The position numbers were made by a program, and so were the translations under genes. 64,000 nucleotides of DNA from Photorhabdus khanii NC19 (GTDB taxonomy: Bacteria; Pseudomonadota; Gammaproteobacteria; Enterobacterales; Enterobacteriaceae): NCBI RefSeq assembly GCF_000517265.1, contig NZ_AYSJ01000017.1, positions 1 to 64,000 of the forward strand, given 5' to 3'. Positions 20,623-31,176 of this stretch are shown in pieces (position 1 is the first letter of the stretch; each line of letters opens with the position of its first letter). A model generated the notes under the pieces. The model was not told the DNA's origin. It searched no databases and saw only the letters and a list, made by a program, of their open reading frames with translations.

Positions 20623-21047
20623 GGTTGCATATTCTCTGGTGAATAATGTTGCCAGAATCTTTGGATACCCTGGCGTACTTGATGTACATCTTCTTCAGTA
20701 CCCAATAGTTCAAAACGGTATAGGAGTGGTATCCGACATTTTTCTGAAATTATCCGTCCGGCGATACCGTAAGCTTCGCCAAAGTTTGTATTCCCGGCGG
20801 CGATGACTCCCCGAATCAGCGCCCGGTTTTTGGCAACATTTAGAAACTGGATCACTTGTGGTGGAACCGCGCCTTTAGCACTTCCACCACCATAACTTGG
20901 TATTAGTAAAATGTAAGGTGAAGTTACATTGAGCAGATTACCTGATTGGTTTATCGGAATACGAAGAGCTGGCATCTTTAGCTTCTGGACAAATCTGTAG
21001 CTATTTCCGGATGAACTGGAGAAGTAGACCAGCGGATTCATGTTCAT
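20619..21047 (-). CDS. nrdI: Flavodoxin-like maturation protein NrdI
   Basis: This FMN protein of 142 aa supplies superoxide/oxidant for assembling the dimanganese-tyrosyl radical in NrdF. The FMN phosphate loop is [13 protein letters not shown] near the N-terminus, and [19 protein letters not shown] follows in the second flavin loop. It lies between nrdH (7 bases upstream) and nrdE (overlap). Confidence 0.95.
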   Translation of the reverse strand: MNMNPLVYFSSSSGNSYRFVQKLKMPALRIPINQSGNLLNVTSPYILLIPSYGGGSAKGAVPPQVIQFLNVAKNRALIRGVIAAGNTNFGEAYGIAGRIISEKCRIPLLYRFELLGTEEDVHQVRQGIQRFWQHYSPENMQP

Positions 21048-21054
21048 AATAAAC

Positions 21055-21285
21055 CTACAAATTCTCAGATAACGTATTGATTTTATCAGGGCGGAACCCT
21101 GACCAATGCTGTGTACCTGCGACTACGACGGGAACTTGCTGGTAACCCATAGTGTGGACAGCCGCTAAAGCTTGTTGGTTTTCGGTTAAATCAATAATCT
21201 GATAAGGAATATTTCTTTGGTTTAGAGCCTGATAGGTTGCGTCGCATTGTACGCAGTCAGGTTTGCTATAAATAGTAATGCTCAT
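21055..21285 (-). CDS. nrdH: Glutaredoxin-like electron donor NrdH
   Basis: This small redoxin of 76 aa reduces NrdEF and is itself reduced by thioredoxin reductase. The redox motif is CVQC (Cys11-Cys14) after YSKPD; WSGFRPD near the C-terminus is also conserved. The start at 21285 has AAGGAG upstream; an in-frame extension upstream is unlikely to be translated. It is the first gene of the operon, downstream of two NrdR boxes. Confidence 0.95.
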   Translation of the reverse strand: MSITIYSKPDCVQCDATYQALNQRNIPYQIIDLTENQQALAAVHTMGYQQVPVVVAGTQHWSGFRPDKINTLSENL

Positions 21286-21370
21286 TAATGACTCCTTATT
21301 CAGTTTGTGGGTGTGTAATGACGAAATTTGGTTCACAGGTAACCGTTTCCCGAAAGGCTACAACTTGATT

Positions 21371-21417
21371 TATACTATATGTGGTGAAATCTTATTTCAA
21401 CCATACTATATATAGTG
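21371..21417 (-). promoter_or_regulatory. Tandem NrdR boxes upstream of nrdH
   Basis: Two 16-bp near-palindromes, TATACTATATGTGGTG (21371-21386) and CATACTATATATAGTG (21402-21417), are spaced 31 bases start to start, about three helical turns. Sequence and spacing fit NrdR repressor sites. They lie 86-132 bases upstream of the nrdH start. I see no other gene in the 21286-21619 gap. Confidence 0.8.
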
Positions 21418-21619
21418 TTAATTTTACATTGAGTGACTGTCATCAAAATTACGGTGTTGTTTATTCTCTATTGTCCGGGAGACTTTTCCCCTATTGGGGA
21501 AATTTAAGTTTTCTAGTCGGTGGTAAGGGAGCAACTGAATTCATCATTGCAATTTATTAAAAAGACGATTTACTCTAATCCCTATAATAATTGATATTTT
21601 TTCAATGGAGGAGGTGGCT

Positions 21620-22081
21620 ATGTATCATCAGTATTTTGATACACCTAAAGGATTCCCGAAACCGTATGTTCATATCGCTGCGGATGATAAGGGAGTAACC
21701 AGTCTGTATTTTGTTGATGAAAAAACAGCGCTTGAAGTGAAAAATGATATCACTAAACAGTGCGTGAAGGAGCTACGGGGGTATTTCACGGGTAAACGTA
21801 CCGGGTTTGCTGTTCCACTCAATCCGGCAGGAACTGAATTCCAGCAGCGTGTATGGTCGCAGTTATGTAAGATCCCGTTTGGCGAAGTGCGGAGTTATAA
21901 GCAGCTATCATTGGCACTAGGTTCAGTCAATTATTGTCGTGCTGTAGGAATGGCTAATTCTCGTAATCCTATCTCATTAATTGTACCTTGCCATCGTGTT
22001 ATTGGACATGATGGTAAATTGGTGGGATATACTGGTGGCCTGAATATTAAAAGCTGGTTACTGGAACATGAAAAAGCATAA
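21620..22081 (+). CDS. ogt: Methylated-DNA-protein-cysteine methyltransferase Ogt
   Basis: This suicide repair protein removes methyl groups from O6-methylguanine in DNA. Its 153 aa include the helix-turn-helix region around PFGEVRSYKQLSLALG with NSRNPISLI and the acceptor Cys124 in VPCHRVIGHDG. From the ATG at 21620, GGAGGAGGT lies directly upstream; an in-frame ATG at 21605 is less likely. It is a single gene between nrdH (divergent) and cspE. Confidence 0.88.
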   Translation: MYHQYFDTPKGFPKPYVHIAADDKGVTSLYFVDEKTALEVKNDITKQCVKELRGYFTGKRTGFAVPLNPAGTEFQQRVWSQLCKIPFGEVRSYKQLSLALGSVNYCRAVGMANSRNPISLIVPCHRVIGHDGKLVGYTGGLNIKSWLLEHEKA

Positions 22082-22300
22082 TAGTTTGTTTGTTTAATAA
22101 ATTGCCTGATAAAAGACCAGGGAAGGTGATAGAATATTTACATATGTGCATTATTTGGCAGCAAAACTAAATAAAAGATAAGATCTATTGTATTTTATTA
22201 TGCTTTTCGTGATCTTGGTTATAGACAATCAACCAATTTATTTGCTGTACTGTATATGACACAGGTTTTGTGTCTTATTTTCACGTTAAAGGTAAGTTTG
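22082..22300. other. cspE leader and promoter region
   Basis: No gene is visible. The stretch is AT-rich and should hold the cspE promoter and 5' UTR; AAGGTAAG lies just before the cspE start. Confidence 0.4.
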
Positions 22301-22510
22301 ATGTCAAAAATTAAAGGTAACGTTAAGTGGTTTAATGAATCCAAAGGATTCGGGTTTATCACTCCAGAAGATGGTAGCAAAGACGTATTTGTGCATTTCT
22401 CTGCTATTCAGAGCAACGGATTTAAAACTCTGGCAGAAGGTCAAAAGGTAGAGTTTGAAATCACTGACGGCGCTAAAGGTCCATCTGCTGTAAACGTTGT
22501 CGCTATCTGA
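22301..22510 (+). CDS. cspE: Cold-shock-family RNA chaperone CspE
   Basis: This 69-aa single-stranded nucleic acid-binding protein melts RNA structure and antiterminates transcription. It has the RNP1 motif KGFGFITP and RNP2 motif VFVHFSAI. The sequence is nearly identical to E. coli CspE, and its convergent neighbour is fluC (crcB) as there. A strong terminator follows 20 bases after the stop. Confidence 0.95.
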   Translation: MSKIKGNVKWFNESKGFGFITPEDGSKDVFVHFSAIQSNGFKTLAEGQKVEFEITDGAKGPSAVNVVAI

Positions 22511-22528
22511 TTTTAACTCCGTATTTTG

Positions 22529-22560
22529 AAAAACCCGTTGATACAACGGGTTTTTTTTGA
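22529..22560 (+). terminator. Intrinsic terminator of cspE
   Basis: AAACCCGTTG, a 3-base loop, CAACGGGTTT and then a run of T (to 22558) form a textbook terminator. Confidence 0.9.
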
Positions 22561-22588
22561 TTTTTGTGATGTGTGTGTAATTTTAAAT

Positions 22589-22975
22589 TTAAAGCTCGTT
22601 CATCAATGCGAAAGCTAAAATTGTCATCAGTAGTGAGCCGAAAAGATTAAGCAAAACTGTTCCCAATGCCCATCCTAGTTTTCCATCCAGTAACAAATAG
22701 GCGACTTCTACAGAAAACGTGGAAAAGGTTGTTAAACCTCCGCAAAAACCGGTGGTTAGCATGAGTTTCCAGACCGGATCAAGATGGATGGATTTATTAA
22801 AATAGGCTAACCCTAGCCCGATGATCAATGCACCGATACAGTTAACGGTAAGGGTACCAACCGCGATATTAGTAGAAATACTATTAAGGTGGAGGCTGAT
22901 AAACCAGCGTAATACACTGCCTAAGCCACCACCAATAAATACAGCCAACATAATATTAATCATAGTAAATCTCAT
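22589..22975 (-). CDS. fluC: Fluoride ion channel FluC (CrcB)
   Basis: This small dual-topology membrane protein of 128 aa exports fluoride. It has four hydrophobic segments and the family motifs [23 protein letters not shown] and [13 protein letters not shown]; the Phe and Thr/Ser of the last line the fluoride path. The ATG at 22975 lies just past the lipA stop, suggesting coupling; ATG 22963 is an alternative. Confidence 0.92.
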   Translation of the reverse strand: MRFTMINIMLAVFIGGGLGSVLRWFISLHLNSISTNIAVGTLTVNCIGALIIGLGLAYFNKSIHLDPVWKLMLTTGFCGGLTTFSTFSVEVAYLLLDGKLGWALGTVLLNLFGSLLMTILAFALMNEL

Positions 22976-22977
22976 GA

Positions 22978-23943
22978 TTATTTGACTTCTTCACCTCTGG
23001 CTTGCAAATCAGCGTGATAAGAAGAACGAACAAATGGTCCACAGGCAGCGTGGGTGAATCCCATAGCCAGAGCTTCTTCTTTCATTTCATCAAATTCCTG
23101 TGGGCTAACGTAGCGTTGTACCGGTAAATGATGGCGGCTGGGTTGTAAATATTGGCCCAGAGTTAGCATGGTGACACCATGGCGGCGTAAATCACGCATA
23201 ACATCAAGAATTTCTTCGTTGGTCTCACCAAGACCTACCATCAGGCCAGATTTGGTCGGAATATCGGGATGGGCTTCTTTGAACTTTTCGAGCAATTTCA
23301 GTGACCATTCATAATTTGCGCCAGGGCGTACCTGACGGTAAACCCGTGGTACGTTTTCCAAGTTATGGTTAAATACGTCAGGGGGTGTCGCTGTCAATAT
23401 TTCAAGTGCACGATCCATACGTCCACGAAAATCAGGAACCAAAGTTTCAATTTTAATGGATGGATTTTTTTCACGAATAGCAGAAATGCAGTCAGCAAAG
23501 TGTTGAGCGCCGCCGTCACGCAGGTCATCACGGTCAACGGAGGTGATGACGACATAGCGCAGTGCCATATCTTTGATGGTTTGTGCCAGTTTTACCGGTT
23601 CGTTGGTATCGGGCGCCATTGGGCGGCCGTGGGCTACATCACAAAAAGGACAACGGCGGGTACAGATTGCGCCAAGGATCATAAAAGTTGCTGTACCGTG
23701 GTTAAAACATTCAGCCAGGTTAGGGCAGGAAGCTTCTTCACAGACGGAATGCAGACCATTTTTGCGCATGGCCGATTTGATACCCTGAATGCGGCTGGAA
23801 TCCGCAGGAAGTTTGATTTTCATCCACTCAGGTTTACGCAAGATTTCTGTACGTTCGGTAATCACTGTTTTGACAGGGATCAGCGCCATTTTGTCTGCGT
23901 CACGGTACTTAACTCCGCGTTCCATCTGAATTGGTTTACTCAT
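22978..23943 (-). CDS. lipA: Lipoyl synthase LipA
   Basis: This radical-SAM enzyme inserts two sulfurs into protein-bound octanoyl groups to make lipoyl cofactors. Both Fe-S clusters are visible: the auxiliary cluster Cys68, Cys73, Cys79 ([12 protein letters not shown]) and the radical-SAM cluster Cys94, Cys98, Cys101 (CTRRCPFC). The start at 23943 ([15 protein letters not shown]) matches E. coli and gives 321 aa. LipB, which supplies the octanoyl group, is encoded next. Confidence 0.97.
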   Translation of the reverse strand: MSKPIQMERGVKYRDADKMALIPVKTVITERTEILRKPEWMKIKLPADSSRIQGIKSAMRKNGLHSVCEEASCPNLAECFNHGTATFMILGAICTRRCPFCDVAHGRPMAPDTNEPVKLAQTIKDMALRYVVITSVDRDDLRDGGAQHFADCISAIREKNPSIKIETLVPDFRGRMDRALEILTATPPDVFNHNLENVPRVYRQVRPGANYEWSLKLLEKFKEAHPDIPTKSGLMVGLGETNEEILDVMRDLRRHGVTMLTLGQYLQPSRHHLPVQRYVSPQEFDEMKEEALAMGFTHAACGPFVRSSYHADLQARGEEVK

Positions 23944-24054
23944 AATCGTGCTGGTTCCAGTGTTAAATTCATCAGGTTGAGACTTATCATTCAGCCTATT
24001 GCATGATAAATCCATTAAAAAATTTTTGAAAAATATTAAAAAATTATAACATCT

Positions 24055-24696
24055 TTAACTATTCAGTTTAAATCCTAACTGTTGGCAGAATTCTTCTACC
24101 AAAATAGGTTGTACCTGCTCAACAGTAATTCCGGGAACTAAATCACTGAGTTGAATCATTCTCATACCGGCATAGCCACAGGGATTAATACGCAGAAATG
24201 GTTCTAAATCCATGGCGATATTAAGTGCCAGCCCATGGAAAGAGCAGCCTTTACGTATTCGTAATCCTAGAGAGCAGATTTTAGCTTCCTCGACATAAAC
24301 ACCTGGAGCATCCGGACGGGCATAAGCTTGTACATCAAAGTGAGCGAGTGTTTTAACCACGGTATCCTCTATTGCTGTAACCAGTTGCCGTACACCAATT
24401 TTGGCGCGTTTGATGTCAATCATGATATACATGACCTGCTGGCCGGGACCATGATAAGTGACTTGTCCACCGCGATCGGATTGAATAACCGGGATATCAC
24501 CGAGAGATAGCAGATGTTCAGACTTACCTGCTTGTCCTTGAGTAAACACTTTTGGATGTTGTACCAGCCAGATTTCATCGGATGTATCAGTATTTCGCTG
24601 CTCAGTAAACAAGTGCATTGCATCAGAAATCGGCTCGTAGGGTTGTATTCCTAATTGGCGTAAGAAGATCGTTTTATGTTGCAATTGAAACATCAT
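24055..24696 (-). CDS. lipB: Octanoyltransferase LipB
   Basis: This enzyme transfers octanoyl from acyl carrier protein to lipoyl domains, the first step of lipoate synthesis. The 213-aa protein has the substrate loop [13 protein letters not shown] (74-86) and the catalytic pair Lys139 ([11 protein letters not shown]) and Cys173 (INPCGYAG). Two ATG codons stand side by side at the start. It is transcribed toward lipA. Confidence 0.96.
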   Translation of the reverse strand: MMFQLQHKTIFLRQLGIQPYEPISDAMHLFTEQRNTDTSDEIWLVQHPKVFTQGQAGKSEHLLSLGDIPVIQSDRGGQVTYHGPGQQVMYIMIDIKRAKIGVRQLVTAIEDTVVKTLAHFDVQAYARPDAPGVYVEEAKICSLGLRIRKGCSFHGLALNIAMDLEPFLRINPCGYAGMRMIQLSDLVPGITVEQVQPILVEEFCQQLGFKLNS

Positions 24697-24787
24697 TTGA
24701 TAGCTATAAGATTTGGTCAGTATAACCCTCAGAAGAGATTCTCACCAGTTTAGTCCACTTGAAACTGTGGTGTTTCTGATAGATAAA

Positions 24788-24818
24788 GGATCCCCCGTGA
24801 AATTACAGGGGATTTTTC
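24788..24818 (+). terminator. Hairpin with plus-strand T-run between lipB and ybeD
   Basis: ATCCCC (24790-24795) pairs with GGGGAT (24808-24813), followed on the plus strand by TTTT. It lies past the ybeD stop on the minus strand, where the T-run is poor (CCTTTATC). It could stop ybeD weakly or stop antisense transcription. Confidence 0.4.
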
Positions 24819-24827
24819 TGGTTTGTA

Positions 24828-25091
24828 TTACAACACTACCCGTACCAGTTCAAGGTTACCTAACTCTTCATACAGAGTTTCTACCTGTTCAATATGAGTT
24901 GCATTAATAGTAATGGATACTGAGTGGTAGTTGCCTTTGCTGCTTGGTTTCACTTGTGGAGAGTAATCGCCCGGTGCATGGCGCTGAACTACTTCAACGA
25001 CCTGATTGACTAACTCAGGTTCAGCCAGGCCCATCACTTTGTAAGTGAATGAACAAGGGAACTCAAGCAGTTCATTTAATTTCGTTTTCAT
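24828..25091 (-). CDS. ybeD: DUF493-family protein YbeD
   Basis: This is a small cytosolic protein of 87 aa, very similar to E. coli YbeD ([31 protein letters not shown]). Its structure resembles the regulatory ACT-like domain; its function is not established. ATG 25091 with GGAG upstream gives the E. coli length; GTG 25097 is an alternative. It sits between lipB and dacA as in E. coli. Confidence 0.92.
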   Translation of the reverse strand: MKTKLNELLEFPCSFTYKVMGLAEPELVNQVVEVVQRHAPGDYSPQVKPSSKGNYHSVSITINATHIEQVETLYEELGNLELVRVVL

Positions 25092-25152
25092 GGGCACTCC
25101 TGTTTTGCTTTCCGCAATACGTACGGTCAGTCTCTTCTGTAAAATTTGATAT

Positions 25153-25184
25153 CTTCCCCCCGCTTTTAAATCGCGGGGATTTTT
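25153..25184 (+). repeat. GC-rich hairpin between ybeD and dacA
   Basis: CCCCGC (25158-25163) pairs with GCGGGG (25173-25178), with a T-run following on the plus strand only. It is downstream of dacA on the minus strand. It resembles the hairpin on the other side of ybeD. Confidence 0.4.
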
Positions 25185-25253
25185 ATTGCGGTCAGGCTGT
25201 AGCCTGGTTCGCTTCTTGGGTTATGTTTTTTTGTAGTTTAACTATTTCAAGGA

Positions 25254-26465
25254 TTAGCCAAACCAATGATGAAATAGCAGTTTGATGTAATCGATAAAAC
25301 GGCTGAAGATGCTGCCTTCTTTCACTTCGTTCATAACGACTAATGAGCGCTGTTCGACAGTCTTACCATCAAGTTGAAAATTGATGGTACCGACGACCTG
25401 ATTTTTCGCTAGCGGTGCATGTAGTTCAGTATTATTCATGACATAGCTGGCTTTCAAATCTTTCAGACGACCGCGGGGAATAGTCAGATAAACATCTTTA
25501 TCAACGCCTAGCTGAACCCTATCGTTGTCTCCGAACCAAACCGGTTCAGAAGCGAATTCTTTGCCAGCTTTCAGTGGCGAGACAGTTTCAAAGAAACGGA
25601 ACCCCCAAGTCAGCAGTTTCTTGCTCTCTGTTTCACGGCCCTTATAAGTATGGCCGCCTAATACCGCAGAAATCAGACGCATATCGCCTTCGGTTGCAGA
25701 AGCGACCAGATTATAGCCTGCGGCATTCGTGTGGCCGGTTTTTATACCATCTACATTTAGGCTTTTATCCCATAATAAGCCGTTCCGGTTTGTTTGACGG
25801 ATATTATTGTAGGTAAATTCTTTCTCTTTATAGATAGCATACTCTTCAGGAACATCGCGGATCAGTGCTTGACCAATTAACGCCATATCACGGGCAGAGC
25901 TGTATTGGCCTTCCGCATCCAGACCATGAACAGTTTTGAAATGTGTATTCTGTAAGCCAAGGGATTTTACATAACCGTTCATTAGATTAACGAAAGATTC
26001 TTGGCTACCGGCAACATAATCTGCCATTGCAACACAGGCATCATTACCGGATTGCAGGTTTATACCGCGAGATAACATAGAAACCGAGACCTGATCTCCT
26101 GGTTTGAGGAACATCAGGGAGGAGCCTTTAAATACCGGATTACCTGTTGCCCATGCATCAGTGCCAACAGTGACCATATCATTTGGGCCGATTTTGCCTG
26201 ATTTGATTGTCTGGCCAATAACGTAACTGGTCATCATTTTTGTCAAGCTGGCAGGGTCACGATGTGCATCTGCATTCATTTCAGCCAGAACTTTTCCTGA
26301 GTTATAGTCGATAAGAATATAAGCTTCAGCATCGATCTGAGGCACACCTGGGATCATCGTTTTCAGGTTTACATCGTTCCCATCGGCAAAGGCAGAAGCA
26401 CTTATTGCCAGCGCAATACTTAGGGTGGCACTTTTTATAAAACGAGAAGTGATTGTATATTTCAT
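25254..26465 (-). CDS. dacA: D-alanyl-D-alanine carboxypeptidase DacA (PBP5)
   Basis: This periplasmic enzyme trims the terminal D-Ala from peptidoglycan pentapeptides. Of 403 aa, residues 1-28 are a signal peptide. Active-site motifs are SLTK (Ser73, Lys76), SGN (138-140) and KTG (241-243). The last ~18 residues, [17 protein letters not shown], form the amphipathic membrane anchor. The start at 26465 (MKYTITSRF) is chosen because it begins the signal peptide; the frame is open further upstream. Confidence 0.95.
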   Translation of the reverse strand: MKYTITSRFIKSATLSIALAISASAFADGNDVNLKTMIPGVPQIDAEAYILIDYNSGKVLAEMNADAHRDPASLTKMMTSYVIGQTIKSGKIGPNDMVTVGTDAWATGNPVFKGSSLMFLKPGDQVSVSMLSRGINLQSGNDACVAMADYVAGSQESFVNLMNGYVKSLGLQNTHFKTVHGLDAEGQYSSARDMALIGQALIRDVPEEYAIYKEKEFTYNNIRQTNRNGLLWDKSLNVDGIKTGHTNAAGYNLVASATEGDMRLISAVLGGHTYKGRETESKKLLTWGFRFFETVSPLKAGKEFASEPVWFGDNDRVQLGVDKDVYLTIPRGRLKDLKASYVMNNTELHAPLAKNQVVGTINFQLDGKTVEQRSLVVMNEVKEGSIFSRFIDYIKLLFHHWFG

Positions 26466-26581
26466 GGTCGGTTGGACAACATCCGTGAGAAAAGGTTGAT
26501 ATCGGGCCACATAATAGCAAATGAAAAAAAATACTGACATTGGCAAATTTTAACAAGCAACAGGTTTACATTTTTTTACCT

Positions 26582-26622
26582 CGCTTGCTGATATCTGCGT
26601 TAAAGCCAGATATCAGCAAGCG
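26582..26622. repeat. Perfect 16-bp inverted repeat after rlpA
   Basis: CGCTTGCTGATATCTG (26582-26597) and its exact complement (26607-26622) flank a 9-base loop. It starts six bases past the rlpA stop. There is no T-run in either direction, so it is probably a 3'-end-stabilising or Rho-linked structure rather than a plain intrinsic terminator. Confidence 0.65.
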
Positions 26623-26627
26623 AACAA

Positions 26628-27635
26628 TTAAGGGCTGACGATAAAGGAGGATTGCTGTATTTGATCAGCCAGCTTCTGTTGTAAATCGGTAGCTTGCTGG
26701 CGATTGTTGAATGGCCCCAATTGTACACGATAAACGTTGCTATATTGGGTTATTCGTCCTTGAACATTAAAGCGTTGTTCCAGGGTATGTTGCCACTCTT
26801 TTGCCCGTTGTTCACTGCTAACAGCACCAACCTGAACCATAAAACCATTTTTCGTAGAGGTTGGGGCAGCGGTTGTTGACGTACTATTTGTCACAGGTTT
26901 AGGCGGTTGTAACTTCATTGCGGGTAGTTGCCCAGTGACTTCCGACTGTACAGTCAACGGTTGCGTTTGCTCCACCGATTGATTTGCCAAGGGCTGGTTG
27001 CCCGTTTGATCCGGAACATGCTCCATTGTGGGTGTTCCTAGTGGCCCTGTTGTTAGAACTGGCCTGCTGGGTAGCGCATAACTCTGCTTAACTATCTTGC
27101 TGCCGACAGTACCGGGACCAGATAAAGAGCCATCTTGGGCAACTTGAATAAAATCAATCTTAACTTTGGTACTTTGAGTCAGGTTCAGGCGTTCAGCAGA
27201 AGCTTTTGACAGATCGATAATCCTCCCCTGTTTATAAGGACCACGGTCATTGATTCTGACAACCATCATACGGCCATTACTCAAGTTGGTCACGCGGACA
27301 TAGCTTGGAATTGGTAGGGTGGGGTGGGCTGCTGTCAGAGCATAAGGATTGAAACGTTCACCAATCGCTGTCATTTTGCCATTGGATTCTGCGCCATACC
27401 AACTGGCATAACCCGTTTCACTGAATTGAGATGGGTCTTGAACAATATGATAAGTATGTCCATTCATCTGATAATCATTATTAGCGCTGGGGTGATAAGG
27501 CTCATAATGAGGTTCAGCACCCAAAACATCCTGTGTTGGTACTGCTGGTAACGGGGAAGATTTTTGCTCGTCAGGAGTGGTACAGCCGGATAATGAAGCC
27601 ACAATCATGCCGAGTATAAGCCAGTGTTGACGCAT
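26628..27635 (-). CDS. rlpA: Septal-ring lytic transglycosylase RlpA
   Basis: This outer-membrane lipoprotein of 335 aa cleaves denuded glycan strands at the septum in some bacteria. It has a signal peptide with lipobox LSGC (Cys18), the double-psi beta-barrel (about 75-165: GYASWYGAESNGKMTAIGE, RINDRGPY) and a C-terminal SPOR domain (about 260-335: FMVQVGAVSSEQRAKEW, YRVQLGPFNNRQQA) that binds septal glycan. A Pro/Thr/Gln-rich linker joins them. It lies between mrdB and dacA as in E. coli. Confidence 0.94.
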   Translation of the reverse strand: MRQHWLILGMIVASLSGCTTPDEQKSSPLPAVPTQDVLGAEPHYEPYHPSANNDYQMNGHTYHIVQDPSQFSETGYASWYGAESNGKMTAIGERFNPYALTAAHPTLPIPSYVRVTNLSNGRMMVVRINDRGPYKQGRIIDLSKASAERLNLTQSTKVKIDFIQVAQDGSLSGPGTVGSKIVKQSYALPSRPVLTTGPLGTPTMEHVPDQTGNQPLANQSVEQTQPLTVQSEVTGQLPAMKLQPPKPVTNSTSTTAAPTSTKNGFMVQVGAVSSEQRAKEWQHTLEQRFNVQGRITQYSNVYRVQLGPFNNRQQATDLQQKLADQIQQSSFIVSP

Positions 27636-27648
27636 TGAAACCTCTTCT

Positions 27649-28761
27649 TTATAAACTTTTAGACAATAATTTTCGGTGTGTGTGAATCGACATTATAATG
27701 CCGAAACCGGCCATTAAGACGATTAATGCTGAACCGCCATAACTGACAAATGGCAGAGGAACCCCTACCACAGGTAGAATACCGCTCACCATGCCGATAT
27801 TTACGAAGATATAAACAAACAAGATTAGCATTAGGCCGCCAACCATGACCCGGCCAAAAGTATTCTGTGCTCTGGTTGCGATAACCAGCCCGCGCATAAT
27901 TAATAACAAATATAATGTTAATAACAGTAGTACGCCAATCAAACCAAGCTCTTCCGATAGCACGGCAAATATGAAGTCAGTATGGCGTTCTGGAAGAAAT
28001 TCCAACTGAGATTGTGTCCCGAACAACCAGCCTTTACCTGATAAGCCACCGGAGCCAATAGCGATTTTCGATTGAATGATATGGTAACCCTTACCCAATG
28101 GATCAGTTTCTGGATCAAGTAACATCATTACGCGATCACGCTGGTATCCATGCATCAGAAAGAACCACAAAATAGGGATAAAGCAGGCTAATAGTAGAGC
28201 CGCAATACCAATCAGCCGCCAGCTCATTCCTGCAAGGAACAGGACAAATAGACCGGAAGCCGCGACCAGAATTGAAGTACCCAAGTCTGGTTGGGCGGCG
28301 ACCAGTAAAGTGGGTAGAAAAATCAGCATTAAAGCGATAGTGGTATTTTTCAGCGATGGCGGACATAAATCGCGGTTCATAAAACGGGCAATCATCAGTG
28401 GTACTGCAATTTTGGCAATTTCAGAAGGCTGGAAACGGATGATCCCCAGATCAAGCCAGCGTTGTGCCCCTTTACTGATCTGCCCGAAAGCATCGACAAA
28501 AATCAGTAAAATGACACAAACAATATAGAGATAAGGTGCCCAGCTTTCATAAACTCTTGGTGGGATCTGCGCCATAATGATCATGACAACAAATCCGGCA
28601 CCAATTTGGCCGATTCTGCGCTCCATCATCCCCATATCTTGACCGCTGGCGCTCCACATAACAAAAGCGCTGTATACCAGTAGTGCCAGAATGCATAGCA
28701 GCAATGGCGGGTCGATATGTAATCTGGTCCAGAGAGGAACCTTTTTCTGGTTTTCTGTCAT
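27649..28761 (-). CDS. mrdB: Peptidoglycan glycosyltransferase MrdB (RodA)
   Basis: This SEDS-family polymerase builds glycan strands for cell elongation with PBP2. The 370-aa protein has about ten membrane segments; [26 protein letters not shown] near the C-terminus is the SEDS signature, and [22 protein letters not shown] lies in the central helices. It follows mrdA by eight bases. Confidence 0.95.
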   Translation of the reverse strand: MTENQKKVPLWTRLHIDPPLLLCILALLVYSAFVMWSASGQDMGMMERRIGQIGAGFVVMIIMAQIPPRVYESWAPYLYIVCVILLIFVDAFGQISKGAQRWLDLGIIRFQPSEIAKIAVPLMIARFMNRDLCPPSLKNTTIALMLIFLPTLLVAAQPDLGTSILVAASGLFVLFLAGMSWRLIGIAALLLACFIPILWFFLMHGYQRDRVMMLLDPETDPLGKGYHIIQSKIAIGSGGLSGKGWLFGTQSQLEFLPERHTDFIFAVLSEELGLIGVLLLLTLYLLLIMRGLVIATRAQNTFGRVMVGGLMLILFVYIFVNIGMVSGILPVVGVPLPFVSYGGSALIVLMAGFGIIMSIHTHRKLLSKSL

Positions 28762-28769
28762 AGTGTTAT

Positions 28770-30665
28770 TCAGTCACTTTCTGTTCCGGGTGGTGCAGGG
28801 GCAGCATCCGGTAATATTGTATTGTTATCCCCTAACAGTACATGGTCGAGGATTTGGCGGACAAGGGTTCCCACTGTTGGACCTGCACCACCATTCTCTA
28901 AAATAATGGAAAGGGCTACTGTCGGATTCTCATAAGGGGCGAAAGCAATCATAAGTTTGTGATCCCGTAAATGTTCAGCAATTTTACTGGCATTGTAAGT
29001 TTCATAACTATAGACCTGTGCTGTTCCTGATTTGGCGGCAGCTTTATACGGTGTGCCGGTAAAACTCTTGTGACCGGTACCATTTGGCAGGTTAGCAACA
29101 CCATACATGCCACTTTTCGCCAGTTCCCAGTACCCTGAATGGATATCACCTATCTGAACATTTTCTGTTTGTTGATAAGGGATCATCTCACCTTTCAACT
29201 TTTTACCCAGTAACAGATGCGGCGTTTTCACATTACCGTCATTAATTAAGGTTGTCAGCGCCTTGACCATTTGAATGGGGGTTGCTGTCCAGTATCCCTG
29301 GCCGATACCTACAGGAATAGTATCTCCTTGATACCAAGGTTTTTTATATTTTTTTTGCTTCCATTCGCGGGTCGGCATGATCCCTGAGCGTTCTTCAGCC
29401 AGGTCGATTCCGGTGTATTCGCCATAACCAAATTTGGTCATCCACTCAGACAGACGATCAATGCCCATATCATAGGCAACTTGATAGAAGAAAGTATCCG
29501 CAGATTCCACAATGGCTCTATATGCATTGAGACTACCATGTCCCCAGCGTTTCCAGTCACGATAGCGTTTTTCTGAACCTGGCAATTGCCACCAGCCCGG
29601 ATCAAAAACAGTTGTATTTTTATTGATAACGCTTGTGCTGAGTGCTGCAACGGTAATGAAAGGTTTAACCGTTGAAGCAGGAGGATAGATCCCTTGAGTC
29701 GCACGATTAATAAGCGGTCGGTCAGGGTTGTTTAATAATTCCTGATAGTTCTTATTGGAGATACCGTTTACAAACAGGTTTGGGTCATAACTTGGGTTAG
29801 ATACTAAGGCCAGAATTTCCCCGTTACGTGGATCACTGACAACGACTGCGGCACGGCTGGTTGTGAGAAGTTTCTCAATATAGATCTGCAATTCAAGATC
29901 GATAGTCAGGTAAATATCCTGTCCAGCCTGTGGCGGTTGTTCATGTAATTGACGTATCACACGGCCACGATTATTGACTTCGACTTCTTCATAACCAGTT
30001 CTGCCGTGTAAAACAGACTCATAATAGCGTTCAATACCTAGCTTACCGATATCATGGGTAGCTGCATAATTGGGTAAAATCCCTTCCTTATCCAACCGTT
30101 CTACATCTTTATCATTAATTTTGGCGACATAGCCAATGATATGAGTCAACGCTGAACCATAAGGGTAGAAACGGCGTTGGTAGCCCTTTATTTCAAGGCC
30201 GGGGAAACGATACTGGTTAACAGCAAAACGTGCCACTTGAATATGATCAAGCGACGCTTTCAGTGGAATAGAGGTAAAGCGGCGTGAACGCTTACGTTCT
30301 TTTTCAAAGTTGGCAATGTCTTCGTCAGTCAGATCGATAACATCCCGTAAATCATTGAGCGTTTGCTCAAGTTTTTCTACCTTTTCAGGTACGATTTCCA
30401 ACTGGTAAATTGTTCGGTTAAGCGCCAATGGTGTGCCTTTACGGTCATAAATAATACCCCGGCTTGGCGCGATTGGAACCAGTTTAATGCGGTTTTCGTT
30501 TGAGCGGGTTTGGTAGTCTTCGTGGCGGGTGATTTGTAAATGATAAAGATTGGCAACCAAGACACCAGTCAGTACCAGGATAACAATAAACGCCACCAAT
30601 GCGCGGCGGGCAAACAGGGCTGATTCAGCCGTGTAATCACGAAAAGGGGTACGTTTATTTTTCAT
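28770..30665 (-). CDS. mrdA: Peptidoglycan transpeptidase MrdA (PBP2)
   Basis: This class B penicillin-binding protein cross-links peptidoglycan in the elongasome. From the ATG at 30665 ([15 protein letters not shown]) it is 631 aa: one membrane anchor (about 22-45), pedestal domain with [17 protein letters not shown], and transpeptidase domain with Ser331-TVK, an SAD motif (ESADTFFYQ) and KSGT. The frame is open further upstream, overlapping rlmH, but E. coli starts at the chosen position. Confidence 0.95.
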   Translation of the reverse strand: MKNKRTPFRDYTAESALFARRALVAFIVILVLTGVLVANLYHLQITRHEDYQTRSNENRIKLVPIAPSRGIIYDRKGTPLALNRTIYQLEIVPEKVEKLEQTLNDLRDVIDLTDEDIANFEKERKRSRRFTSIPLKASLDHIQVARFAVNQYRFPGLEIKGYQRRFYPYGSALTHIIGYVAKINDKDVERLDKEGILPNYAATHDIGKLGIERYYESVLHGRTGYEEVEVNNRGRVIRQLHEQPPQAGQDIYLTIDLELQIYIEKLLTTSRAAVVVSDPRNGEILALVSNPSYDPNLFVNGISNKNYQELLNNPDRPLINRATQGIYPPASTVKPFITVAALSTSVINKNTTVFDPGWWQLPGSEKRYRDWKRWGHGSLNAYRAIVESADTFFYQVAYDMGIDRLSEWMTKFGYGEYTGIDLAEERSGIMPTREWKQKKYKKPWYQGDTIPVGIGQGYWTATPIQMVKALTTLINDGNVKTPHLLLGKKLKGEMIPYQQTENVQIGDIHSGYWELAKSGMYGVANLPNGTGHKSFTGTPYKAAAKSGTAQVYSYETYNASKIAEHLRDHKLMIAFAPYENPTVALSIILENGGAGPTVGTLVRQILDHVLLGDNNTILPDAAPAPPGTESD

Positions 30666-30703
30666 CCCATTGCCAGAATTCGCTTTATCCGTTGGTAACC
30701 AAA

Positions 30704-31174
30704 TTATTCCCGATGATAGGGATGATTGGTGGTAATACTCCATGCCCGGTACAGGCTTTCTGCAACTAAAACCCGGACTAAAGGATGGGGCAAGGTCAGT
30801 GGCGACAGTGACCAGCTTTGTTCTGCGGCGGCTTTACATGCTGGCGCAAGACCTTCTGGTCCGCCGATAAGCAAACTGACATCTCTGCCATCCTGTTTCC
30901 AATGTTCAAGCTGTTGCGCCAGTTGAGGTGTTTCCCAACGGGAACCAGGAATATCCAGAGTGACAATACGGTTGCTTTTGCCGACAGCGGCCAGCATTTG
31001 TTCACCTTCTTTTTCCAGAATGCGTTTAATATCCGCGTTTTTGCCTCGTTTCCCCGCCGGAATTTCTACCAGATCAAATGGCATGTCTTTTGGAAAACGG
31101 CGCAAATAATCTATAAAGCCGGCCTGTATCCAGTCCGGCATTTTTGTACCTACAGCGACTAATTGCAGCTTCAA
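30704..31174 (-). CDS. rlmH: 23S rRNA pseudouridine-1915 methyltransferase RlmH
   Basis: This SPOUT methyltransferase N3-methylates pseudouridine 1915 on assembled ribosomes. The C-terminal knot reads [45 protein letters not shown] and the protein ends HPYHRE, both diagnostic. I place the start at a TTG (31174), with GGAG six bases upstream, giving 156 aa; a longer reading would overlap rsfS. It follows rsfS directly. Confidence 0.95.
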   Translation of the reverse strand: MKLQLVAVGTKMPDWIQAGFIDYLRRFPKDMPFDLVEIPAGKRGKNADIKRILEKEGEQMLAAVGKSNRIVTLDIPGSRWETPQLAQQLEHWKQDGRDVSLLIGGPEGLAPACKAAAEQSWSLSPLTLPHPLVRVLVAESLYRAWSITTNHPYHRE

Positions 31175-31176
31175 AC

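Noticed and set aside
23365-24006. 213-codon open frame on the plus strand opposite lipA
   Set aside because: It lies fully across lipA, which has all its cluster cysteines; the antisense product resembles nothing.
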